Assembly (NCBI RefSeq): GCF_000500045.1
Contig: NZ_AYOT01000186.1
Location: 1-36,437 of the forward strand
Direction of reading: 5' to 3'
DNA from: Borrelia persica No12
GTDB taxonomy: Bacteria > Spirochaetota > Spirochaetia > Borreliales > Borreliaceae
DNA: 36,437 bases
Shown: positions 27,232 through 35,249 of the stretch, piece by piece
Layout of the letters: every line of letters starts with the position of its first letter
How positions within the stretch are numbered: the stretch's first letter is position 1
Position numbers and translations under genes: made by a program
Notes under the pieces: model-generated
Database searches by the model: none
Seen by the model: only the letters and a program-made list of their open reading frames with translations
What the model was told of the DNA's origin: nothing

Positions 27232-28341
27232 CTAAAAATCAAGATCGTTCAATATCGATTTAAAATATTGAATCAAAGAATCTTTATCTCTAACTACAAT
27301 ATCAATTGCCTCAGTAATTTTTGTATCATTATTCATTTTATTAAAAAGAGAATAAAAATCTTGTGATGAATCTTTTTCTGTATCAATTTTTTTCAATACT
27401 CTCAATACATTACCAAATATACAATCTGAAACAGATTTTAATTTTTTCAAATATTTCTCAAAATTTGAATTAAAATTTCTAATGCGTTTAATTTCTATAT
27501 GCTTTCTAAATTTTTTCTCAAGAAGAGTAGAATCTTTAGCTTTAGTACTAGGAAAAGATAAACAAACATCAAGATTATACGTCATACTTGACATCTTCTG
27601 TAAAAAACTATTAATACCAGCTAAATAAACTCCTACATCTCCTTTTACTTCTCTCACAGACTTTTCTATCTGATTCATTCCGTACAAAAACGCATACAAA
27701 TAATTCTTACTCCTCCAAGAAGATAAATAAATATTCCGAATGTCATAAACACCCCAAGAAAAAGGAACACGAGATAACTTTAATACATCATTAGATGTAA
27801 AAGAAGGAAATTTAGATCCATCCTCTCCAACTTCTGCACGATAATTCAAAGGACTATAATACTTAAAATTTTCTAAAACAGAAAAAGACTCTTTTAGCCT
27901 AAAGAAGTGATCTACAACGCCTTCCCTATCCGTGAATGTTTTTGCCTCTAGATCTTTTAATATATCTTCCCCAAGATCTATTGTATTTTGATAACCAGGA
28001 ACATTCGCACCTGCTGTTCCATCATCATCTTCTAAGTCCGTTGCTGGATCCTTTTTTCCTGGACTTACAACTGGCAATGCACCACCCACATCTACAACTT
28101 CAGTCTCAAAACCTTCACCTGGACCTTTCACTACATGTGATGACACAACAGTTTGCCCACCACCCTTCAAAACTGACGACCCCGCACCTCCAACATTATT
28201 ACCAACACCCGACTTTGGAATATATCTTGGACCTACATCACGCTTACCCAATCTTCTTAAATCACGTCCCTCAACACCTTTTTGCCCACAACTAAGAAAT
28301 AATATACACATCGTATATAATACCATACAAACTTTTATCAT
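27232..28341 (-). CDS. Array lipoprotein A2, 369 aa
   Basis: The ATG at 28339-28341 is preceded by AAAAGGAG six bases upstream; the upstream in-frame ATG at 28359 would put that site inside the coding sequence, so it is rejected. Signal peptide with FLS-C18, Gly/Ser-rich linker and family blocks as in A1. About the first 150 residues differ from A1 at only a few positions, with long stretches of identical DNA including silent sites. Residues 155-300 carry many replacements, and the last 70 are again conserved. Cassette unit II. Surface lipoprotein of unknown function; likely shaped by exchange between paralogues. Confidence 0.85.
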   Translation of the reverse strand: MIKVCMVLYTMCILFLSCGQKGVEGRDLRRLGKRDVGPRYIPKSGVGNNVGGAGSSVLKGGGQTVVSSHVVKGPGEGFETEVVDVGGALPVVSPGKKDPATDLEDDDGTAGANVPGYQNTIDLGEDILKDLEAKTFTDREGVVDHFFRLKESFSVLENFKYYSPLNYRAEVGEDGSKFPSFTSNDVLKLSRVPFSWGVYDIRNIYLSSWRSKNYLYAFLYGMNQIEKSVREVKGDVGVYLAGINSFLQKMSSMTYNLDVCLSFPSTKAKDSTLLEKKFRKHIEIKRIRNFNSNFEKYLKKLKSVSDCIFGNVLRVLKKIDTEKDSSQDFYSLFNKMNNDTKITEAIDIVVRDKDSLIQYFKSILNDLDF

Positions 28342-28402
28342 TTTATTCTCCTTTTGCATTCTAATTATTTTTTATTAATAATTATTTTTTATTAATTTTA
28401 TG

Positions 28403-28993
28403 TTATTTTATCATCCAAGCAATAAAAACAACAAATATAAATATCTTTTGATCATTATTCATTCTATAAAAAACCTTATAAAAATCTTCAGCCTCAATTC
28501 CCTTTGGATCACGATCAAACACCACATTCAATATATTATTAAATATACAACCCGAAACCTTTCGCAATTTTTGCAAATAAATCTCAAACTGTTGATTAAA
28601 ATCCACAAGACCCTCCCTAGTTACATTCGTTTCAAACTTTTTCTTACTAACAAACTCATTAACACTACGACCGCTAAAGGTTACCTTCTCATAAACACCA
28701 AATGTCATGCTTGCCACTCTATTTAATAAATCACCAATAGCACCCAAATAATCTTGCAAAGCACCTTTATGTGTATTCCTCATTCTTACACTGATATATG
28801 ACCAAACAACCGTATTAAAATCTATTGTATTGCTATACTCCCTTTCATATTTTCTTACATTCAAACATTCCTCCCCAAGTTCACCTACCAAATTCGTTGC
28901 TGAAACTGCACTCTTAATCCCAGACACAACCTCAGGCTTTCTTGCTGGGATTAAACCTACTGCAGCTGCTGATTTTTTTATTAATTTCAACAC
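28403..28993 (-). pseudogene. Decayed B lipoprotein of unit II
   Basis: An open frame of 196 codons starting at GTG 28991-28993 without a ribosome binding site and without signal peptide. It carries the same two internal deletions as the unit I remnant but not its nonsense codon, so FNQQFEIYLQKLRKVSGC and DFYKVFYRMNNDQKI are still readable. The native C-terminus is missing: the frame runs directly into the A2 promoter, whose DNA is translated as the last residues (VVFIAWMIK). It is therefore a 5'- and 3'-truncated gene, although the open frame might be mistaken for an intact small protein. Confidence 0.8.
28405..28434 (-). promoter_or_regulatory. Shared-type promoter of A2, inside the B remnant frame
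   Basis: Minus strand TTGTTG-like element (28429-28434), 18-bp spacer and TGATAAAAT (TAAAAT at 28405-28410). It is near-identical to the A1 promoter and overlaps the end of the B remnant frame. Confidence 0.5.
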
Positions 28994-29096
28994 TTTTTAT
29001 TAAAGTATTAATCGCTATCCAAATCACCACTTAACTTACAGAAAAAATCAATTACTTAACTCCCGCAGGCTTAAGCGAAAATTAAAATTATTCCAA

Positions 29097-30080
29097 TCAT
29101 AACACAAACTTTACCAATAATGAGTCAAACTCGTTAAGCAAAAAATCTTTATCTCTCTTTACAATATCAATTGCCTCAATAATTTTTGTATCATTATTCA
29201 TTCTATTCAAAAGAGAATAAAAATCTTGTGATGAATCTTTTTTTGTATCAATTTTTTTCAATACTCTCAATACATTACCAAATATACAATCTGAAACAGA
29301 TTGTAATTTTCTCAAATATTTCTCAAAAACCACATTAAAATTTTGAAGGCGTTCCATTTCTACATTTTCTCTAAACTTTTTCTCAAAAAGAGCAGAATCT
29401 TTACCACTAGAAAAATCTAAAGTAGCACTAAGCAAACTCGTCATACTTGACACTTTCTGTAAAAAACTATTAATACCATCTAAATAAACTCCTGCATCTC
29501 CTTCTATTTTTTTTACAGACTTTTCTATCTGATTCATTCCGTACAAAAACGCATACAAATAATTCTCACCCCTCTTCCAAGAAGATAAATAAATATGCAT
29601 AGATTTATAAATACCCAAAGAAAAAGAACTATCAGATTCACTTAATACATCCTCAGGTACTAAAGGAGGAAATTTAGATCCATCCTCTCCATCTGTTGCA
29701 CTATAATTCAAAGAATGATAATACTCAAAACCTTTTAAAACAAAAAAAGACTCTCTTAACCTAAAGAAGTGATCTATAACGCCTTCCCTATCCGTGAATG
29801 TTTTTGCCTTTAGATCTTTTAATATATCTGTCTCAAGATCTATTGCATTTAGATAAACAGGACCATTCGCACCTGCTGCTCCATCAGCACCTTCCAAGTC
29901 CGTTGCTGGATCCTTTTTTCCTGGACTTACGACTGGCAATACACCACGCCCAACAACTGATGACCTAGAAACTACATCACGCTTCTCAAATTTTTTTAAA
30001 TCACGTCCCCCAACATCTTTTTGCCCACAACCAAGAAATAATATACACATCGTACATAATACCATACAAACTTTTATCAA
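29097..30080 (-). CDS. Array lipoprotein A3, 327 aa
   Basis: TTG start at 30078-30080 with AAAAGGAG six bases upstream. Signal peptide with FLG-C18. Compared with A1 and A2 the Gly/Ser-rich linker is mostly missing: about 40 residues between VSRSSV and PVVSPGKKDPATDL are absent. Family blocks are complete: NAIDLETDIL, NYLYAFLYGMNQI, YLRKLQSVSDCIFGNVLRV and DFYSLLNRMNNDTKIIEAIDIV. The C-terminus diverges (FDSLLVKFVL). It lies 143 bp after the intact B gene, with its own promoter-like element (TTGGAG, 18 bp, TAGAAT at 30125-30154). Unknown function; shorter linker may bring the helical body closer to the membrane. Confidence 0.85.
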   Translation of the reverse strand: MIKVCMVLCTMCILFLGCGQKDVGGRDLKKFEKRDVVSRSSVVGRGVLPVVSPGKKDPATDLEGADGAAGANGPVYLNAIDLETDILKDLKAKTFTDREGVIDHFFRLRESFFVLKGFEYYHSLNYSATDGEDGSKFPPLVPEDVLSESDSSFSLGIYKSMHIYLSSWKRGENYLYAFLYGMNQIEKSVKKIEGDAGVYLDGINSFLQKVSSMTSLLSATLDFSSGKDSALFEKKFRENVEMERLQNFNVVFEKYLRKLQSVSDCIFGNVLRVLKKIDTKKDSSQDFYSLLNRMNNDTKIIEAIDIVKRDKDFLLNEFDSLLVKFVL

Positions 30081-30223
30081 TTTATTCTCCTTTTGTGTTC
30101 TAATTATTTTTTATTAATTATATCATTCTACCATCTAAACAATAAAAACTCCAAATATAAATGAAACAAATATACCTTATTTATTATTTATACCATTCAA
30201 TTTACAGAAACTTTTTTACTTAT

Positions 30224-31486
30224 TTACATACTTTTAACTTTAGAAATTTTAACTTTAGAAAGTAGTTCATCAAATTTCTTAAGTGTCATATCCTTTTCTT
30301 CTATTACAATATTTATTGCGTTTTGAATCTTTTGATCATTATTCATCCTATAAAAAACCTTATAAAAATCTTTAGCTTCAATTCCCTTTGGATCACGATC
30401 AAGCACCACATTCAATATATTATTAAATATACAACGCGAAACCTTTCTCAATTTTTGCAAATAAATTTCAAACTGTTGATTAAAATCCACAAGATCTTCC
30501 CTGGTTACATTGGTTTCAAACTTTTTCTTATTAACAAACTCATAACCGCTACGACCTCTAAAGGTTACCTTTTCATAAACACCAAATGTCATGCTTGCCA
30601 CTCTATTTAATAAATCACCAATAGCATCCAAATAATCTCTCCTATCTCGTCCTTTTCCTTTATAAAAATCTTCTATTTTCTTAATCCCATATAACAATGC
30701 ATACAATGAATATTCCAAATAACCAAAAGATATATAAACATGCTCCGGTCTATAATTAAAAGCAAACGAAATTTTGTTCAAATCAAATACATTCGCAGGT
30801 ATCATCTCAGGAAGTTCATATACCAAATCATAAGACTTATACTCACCAAACCTGTTCTTAGCATCTTCAAAACGATTTATCAGTTTTTGAAATTGTTGCA
30901 AAGCACCTTTATGTGTATTCGTCATTTCTACACTGATATATGACCAAACAGCCGTATTAAAATCTATTGTATTATTATACTCCCTTTCATATTTTTTTAC
31001 ATTCAACCATTCCTCCCCAAGTTCACCTACCAAATTCGTTGCTGAATTAGAAATCGCTGAACCAACTATTTGTTTGTCTTCCGCTTTAGCATTTTTTGGA
31101 TCCTTAACTTCAGAAACAGCCATCAAATCTTCACCTAGACTATCTAGACTATGCAGTGCTTTGTCTTTTTTTTGATCATCCACTGGACTTTTAATCTCAG
31201 GAACAACCTCAGGATTTTCTGCTGGGATTAAACCTACTGCAGCTGCTGATTTTTTTATTATAGGAACAGGAATAAAACCTCCCATTGAATCAGGAAGAAA
31301 AAACACTCCAGATACATCATTATGATTATCATCTCCCACAACTGGTGGCACTACACCCTCAACCTTTGATTTTGGATCATCTTGTAATATCTTATTACCA
31401 AATCCCAAAAAACGTTTTTGCTCACAACCAAGGAATAATATAAATATTATAAATACTATACACAATCTTATACATACCCTTCTCAT
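30224..31486 (-). CDS. Array lipoprotein B, 420 aa (intact copy)
   Basis: ATG at 31484-31486 with GGAGG four to five bases upstream. Signal peptide starting MRRVCIRLC and ending FLG-C21. Residues 22-150 are a long charged and Pro/Val-containing linker. The family body follows: NTIDFNTAVW, YSLYALLYGIKKI, YLQKLRKVSRCIFNNILNVV and DFYKVFYRMNNDQKIQNAINIV, with a lysine-rich end. It is the longest member of the array and the only undamaged B gene; two partial copies lie downstream. The family has no recognised enzymatic motif, and a binding role on the cell surface is inferred only from architecture. Confidence 0.85.
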   Translation of the reverse strand: MRRVCIRLCIVFIIFILFLGCEQKRFLGFGNKILQDDPKSKVEGVVPPVVGDDNHNDVSGVFFLPDSMGGFIPVPIIKKSAAAVGLIPAENPEVVPEIKSPVDDQKKDKALHSLDSLGEDLMAVSEVKDPKNAKAEDKQIVGSAISNSATNLVGELGEEWLNVKKYEREYNNTIDFNTAVWSYISVEMTNTHKGALQQFQKLINRFEDAKNRFGEYKSYDLVYELPEMIPANVFDLNKISFAFNYRPEHVYISFGYLEYSLYALLYGIKKIEDFYKGKGRDRRDYLDAIGDLLNRVASMTFGVYEKVTFRGRSGYEFVNKKKFETNVTREDLVDFNQQFEIYLQKLRKVSRCIFNNILNVVLDRDPKGIEAKDFYKVFYRMNNDQKIQNAINIVIEEKDMTLKKFDELLSKVKISKVKSM

Positions 31487-31633
31487 TAATCCTCCTCCCT
31501 TTTGAGGTTATAATCTAAATTCAAGTTATAAAAAACCAAATATAAATCAAATATAAATTTGTACGATTTTTATCAATAATTGCTTATCTACTCTTTAGTT
31601 TTAAAGATAATACATACTATCCATAAAGCAAAT

Positions 31634-31669
31634 ATATATTCAATATATTGAAGAATATATTGAATATAT
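31634..31669. repeat. 16-bp perfect inverted repeat, AT-only stem
   Basis: ATATATTCAATATATT at 31634-31649 pairs perfectly with 31654-31669 around the loop GAAG. The long perfect stem with a tetraloop could form a stable hairpin or cruciform. It lies about 150 bp upstream of the B start codon and 80 bp after the stop of the next gene. Confidence 0.55.
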
Positions 31670-31701
31670 TAAGGTTATGATAAATTTTTACTTTTATAGC
31701 C

Positions 31702-31733
31702 ATCTCCTGTTCTTTAAGATAAGGACAGGAGAT
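31702..31733 (-). terminator. Hairpin after the 207-aa lipoprotein gene
   Basis: ATCTCCTGTTCTT (31702-31714) and AAGGACAGGAGAT (31721-31733) form a 13-bp stem with one wobble and a 6-base loop, 16 bp after the stop codon of the gene at 31750. GC content of the stem is high for this DNA. The minus-strand T tract is poor, so termination may be partial. Confidence 0.55.
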
Positions 31734-31749
31734 AATAGCTTTTAACTTG

Positions 31750-32373
31750 TCAATTTTTTGGATTTAATGCATTGTCTCTAATACTATTAAAGTCACCAAT
31801 ATAAGAATTTTCATACTGTAACAAATTATCAAATATCACAGAAAAAATGGGGACATTAAATATTCTCTTTAAGTCCAACTTATAAGCTTGACTTTGAAGA
31901 TCAAATGCAGTTTGCAAAGATTTTTTCAAGTCACCCTCAGCAATACTAAGAACAGCCATTTTTGCTTCCAGTAATGCACTAAAAGTTAAAATCACATGTT
32001 CTACAATTACAAAAATCTCCTCTGCATCCAATTGTTCCAAAAAATCATACACTTCAGAATCATCATACGTCTTATAATGACCTTGCTCATCCACAATACT
32101 GGGATCGCATAATGCTTCTTTGATATAAAAAATTAATTCTCTCACTTCCTCTGGTAATTCAAGTGAATCAAATAAATTATCAAGTGCAACATCTATAATT
32201 TCAACACCAGTCTCATCAGATTTTTTTACAAGCTCATTGCCTTTATTTGAGCCCCAATCAATCAAAGAATTGACAAATGATGCGCCATTAAGTTTGGAAA
32301 CATCTGAAGTCGTAATATCACAACCTATTATCAATATCAACAACAATAAAGAACAATACCTTCTTCTAGCCAC
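31750..32373 (-). CDS. Small BTA121-type surface lipoprotein, 207 aa
   Basis: GTG at 32371-32373 is chosen because AAGGAG lies seven bases upstream; the frame opens at TTG 32394, but that reads through the ribosome binding site. Signal peptide MARRRYCSLLLLILIIG-C18. One copy of the repeat seen in its neighbours lies at about residues 80-145: LIFYIKEALCDPSIVD, YKTYDDSEVYDFL, then a helix through VEHVILTF. This pattern (helix, DP turn, Y-x-T-Y-x-D, helix) is that of the BTA121-domain lipoproteins known from relapsing-fever megaplasmids. Function unknown; proteins of this family have been linked to the tick phase in B. turicatae. Confidence 0.8.
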   Translation of the reverse strand: MARRRYCSLLLLILIIGCDITTSDVSKLNGASFVNSLIDWGSNKGNELVKKSDETGVEIIDVALDNLFDSLELPEEVRELIFYIKEALCDPSIVDEQGHYKTYDDSEVYDFLEQLDAEEIFVIVEHVILTFSALLEAKMAVLSIAEGDLKKSLQTAFDLQSQAYKLDLKRIFNVPIFSVIFDNLLQYENSYIGDFNSIRDNALNPKN

Positions 32374-32569
32374 TAAATATCTCCTTCTTCTCAAGTTAAA
32401 TTAATTTTTTTTATTTATTATTATTTATATATAAATATATATCAAAATGATTATTAATATTATTTAATATTATTAATAAATATTAATTTTAATATGATTT
32501 ATTATAACAGAAATACATTTTTAATGTTACAGCTTAAATACTTAGTTATTTATTTTTTATTTTTTAAAC

Positions 32570-33230
32570 AAAATAATATTTTAAAGGAAAGTACTTGATA
32601 ATATCAAAAAAATAATACTCAAAGTTATTACCAATAGATAAATCACTGATAGATACAATACTATCGTGAGTTTCACTAACAGCAAGTTTACTAAAAGGCT
32701 CCTTTAAATACATAAAAATTATTTACCGTGAAATCAAATTCAGACTTCAAGCTTTCTTTAAGTATACCAAGCTAGTCTCTAGCCTATTCTTTACCTCATA
32801 TGAAGCTTCAAGGATGTCTAAATTATCAATGATATCGATCTCTGCCTCAAGATAATCCCTAAAACAAACATATTGAAAATACACTCTAACAACTTTTATA
32901 AGTTGCCTATTATCCCAACTACTAAGAAAAGTATCAAACTCATAATCAGTATACTTTTACAATTTTTAATCTGATTACAAAACTCCAGCAGCACTATACG
33001 TCTTATAATCATCTTGCCTATCCCAAATAAAAGGATCACACAATACCTTTCGTACATGCGCCATTACTATTTTTGCTCTTCATCTATGCCAAATTCATCT
33101 AGTAAAATACCAAGCTTATCATCTATAAAGGCAAACCTCAAATTATCGTAAACTTTCATATGATCATCAATTCCTTGATTATCATAAATTCAATATCAAT
33201 ATTTCTATCAAGATTATTATTAAATTTTCA
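32570..33230 (-). pseudogene. Decayed BTA121-type lipoprotein
   Basis: Within the 1035 bp between two intact genes, minus-strand fragments align in order with the 550-aa neighbour: MKVYDNLRFAFIDDKLGILL with EFGIDEEQ, a frameshift near 33075, MAHVRKVLCDP and DYKTYSAAGVL then a stop, YTDYEFDTFLSSWDNRQL, FQYVCFRDYLEAEIDIIDNL, LKESLKSEFDF, and MYLKEPFSKLAVSETHDSIV. The upstream 33190-33260 sequence also matches that of the 550-aa gene (35085-35160), so the copy includes the old leader. The signal peptide is gone. Several stops and frameshifts make it non-functional. The outer limits are approximate; 33231-33408 shows nothing more. Confidence 0.8.
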
Positions 33231-33408
33231 GTATTAATTTAATATTAGCTCATTACAACATAAAGTGACACTATAAATAATCAAACATTAATTTACACAT
33301 TGTGTAAATTAATGCTACTTAAATTTCTTAATGATAAAGCTCAATATTGAAATGTCCTGCTACTTAGCTACTACTTATTGTTTCAATCTTTGACGGATGC
33401 CCTTTACC

Positions 33409-35061
33409 CTATTTTTTAAGCGCAAAAAGAATATTCATATAATAATTCACATTATATGGGATTTGAGACTTAAGCTCAAAAGTGTCCTCTTTAATACCAC
33501 AAAAAAATTCTTTCAAATGCGATTTATAATCTTGTATAATCTTATTATAATCCTCCAAACATTTCCTTTGAACATCAGAACCTTTTTCCAAAGTATCAAT
33601 ATACACACTAATTTCCTTTTGAAGATCAATCATTGCTAAACAACCACTTATCAAAGAATCAACACCACCGTCATCATTTCTGAATAAAAAATAAAACTCA
33701 TAATCTTCATTATATTTTCTAGCATCTCTAGAGACAACAATATTAGTATCAAATACTATGTCTCTCAACTCTTCAACTAGTCGTCGCTTAAGACTATCGA
33801 AAGTAGTATACTTATTAGTAAAACTCTCTTTCGCAGAAAGATACCTATAAATATCTGCAAAGTAATTCTCAAAGTAAGTATCAATAGATACTGAATCAGT
33901 ATTAGATACAATACTATAATGAATATTAGCAATAGGTTCATTAAAGCACTTTTTTAAATACATCAAAGAGTCTCTGGATTTGGAATTAAAATTAGGAGTC
34001 AATATTTTTATTTTAAGTTCCCTTAAACCCGTACTTAGCCTATTTTTTGTGACTGCCAAAGCCTCTTTTAGACTGTATATGTCTACATTATCAATGGTAT
34101 CCATTCTACTATTCCAGAAAGACTTTCTCCTATCAATATATTTCAAATACACTCTTACAACTTCTCGAATTTGATTATTATCCCAAAAGCTAAGAACAAA
34201 ATCAAAATCATCATTATTATATGGCCTATAACCTTGACCTACTGCAATATTTGGATCAGTTACTATGCTTCTCATATCTCTAATTACTTGCTGCTCATCA
34301 TCAGAAAATTTAGAATAACGATTTGCCAAAGTCTGACATGATGCAACAGCCTCAATATCATTTAAAAGATCATGATTCTTTATATGTGGCCGACCAAAAA
34401 ATCCTACAACTAATTCATCATATACGCGCGTTAAAGGATTTTGAAATACTCCTCTAAGGGGAAATACATAATTTTTTGTGAAAGAACTTAATCTATAACG
34501 CAATCCTTTTCTGAATGCATCCTCACCAATATTACCAATAAGTGATTTCACTGTAAAAAATTTATTAAACACCTCAAATAAAAGGTTAAACACATTTTTA
34601 ACTTGCTCTGGTTGCCAACTAACAAACAGCTTACGAAATTTAACATCATCATAAACCACCACATCATCCCCAAAAACAGGATTGCATAATACTTCTTTTA
34701 GATATGCAATTGCTATTTTTTTATCTTTTTCTATTCCATATTGATCAAGTAAAGCACTAAGTTCATCAGCCACAACAACAGACTCTAAATTATCGTAAGC
34801 TACTAAATTATCAACTACATTTCCATCACCAACTACATCCTGAACATCATCACGTTCACCCTTTGCTGGAAAAGATCCACCTCCTTGCAACCTATCACCA
34901 CCTTTATATATAATAGGTCTACGCAAACCAGATCTGCTGCTAAATTCACCTGAAGACCCAGTAGTTTTTGGTGATCTTAAATTACAACCTAGTATCAACA
35001 TTAATGACAATAATAAAATACAGATTTTAAAGAATGTTTTACAAATTTGCTCTCTAACCAT
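33409..35061 (-). CDS. BTA121-type multi-repeat surface lipoprotein, 550 aa
   Basis: ATG at 35059-35061 is the start, with AGAGGAGA seven bases upstream; an in-frame ATG at 35109 has no such site and would bury the signal sequence. Signal peptide with ILG-C26, then a Gly/Ser/Arg linker to about residue 75. Three diverged repeats follow: around 105-150 (AIAYLKEVLCNP, VYDDVKF), around 260-310 (DMRSIVTDPNIA, GYRPYNNDDFDFVLSFW) and around 440-490 (ELRDIVFDTNIVV, KYNEDYEFYFLF). They are joined by helical segments that themselves recur (RVYDELVVGFF, NIHYSIV). Predicted all-helical surface protein. Function unknown. Confidence 0.85.
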   Translation of the reverse strand: MVREQICKTFFKICILLLSLMLILGCNLRSPKTTGSSGEFSSRSGLRRPIIYKGGDRLQGGGSFPAKGERDDVQDVVGDGNVVDNLVAYDNLESVVVADELSALLDQYGIEKDKKIAIAYLKEVLCNPVFGDDVVVYDDVKFRKLFVSWQPEQVKNVFNLLFEVFNKFFTVKSLIGNIGEDAFRKGLRYRLSSFTKNYVFPLRGVFQNPLTRVYDELVVGFFGRPHIKNHDLLNDIEAVASCQTLANRYSKFSDDEQQVIRDMRSIVTDPNIAVGQGYRPYNNDDFDFVLSFWDNNQIREVVRVYLKYIDRRKSFWNSRMDTIDNVDIYSLKEALAVTKNRLSTGLRELKIKILTPNFNSKSRDSLMYLKKCFNEPIANIHYSIVSNTDSVSIDTYFENYFADIYRYLSAKESFTNKYTTFDSLKRRLVEELRDIVFDTNIVVSRDARKYNEDYEFYFLFRNDDGGVDSLISGCLAMIDLQKEISVYIDTLEKGSDVQRKCLEDYNKIIQDYKSHLKEFFCGIKEDTFELKSQIPYNVNYYMNILFALKK

Positions 35062-35249
35062 CAAATATCTCCTCTTAAAATTTATCTTGACAATAATATT
35101 TCTTATCAAGATTATTATTAAATTTTAGTACCAATTTAATAATAAAGTTCATTATAACATAAATCAGTACCACAAATGAGCAAACATAAACCACCCAAAT
35201 CAAGCCAAATCAAAATAAAAACAAATTAAACAAAAAATAAGAACCATTT

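Larger units (their letters stand above)
27232..28993 (-). repeat. Cassette unit II (decayed B gene then A2)
   Basis: Second tandem B-A unit. The B remnant shares the same two internal deletions as in unit I, so units I and II arose from each other after the B gene had already been damaged. The segment after A2 (27165-27231) matches those after A1 and A3. Confidence 0.7.
29097..31486 (-). repeat. Cassette unit III (intact B gene then A3)
   Basis: The only unit with both genes intact, and so the best model of the ancestral pair. The 28994-29096 segment after A3 matches those after A1 and A2, marking the unit edge. Confidence 0.7.
31487..31749. other. Intergenic region between the lipoprotein array and the BTA121-type genes
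   Basis: These 263 bp separate two lipoprotein families and hold two strong inverted repeats (31634-31669 and 31702-31733). The B promoter should lie near 31500-31600, but no pair stands out. Confidence 0.45.

Noticed and set aside
25388-31486. CRISPR or insertion-sequence explanation for the repeats
   Set aside because: Repeat units are kilobase-sized coding cassettes; no short regularly spaced repeats, cas genes, transposase or terminal inverted repeats are visible.
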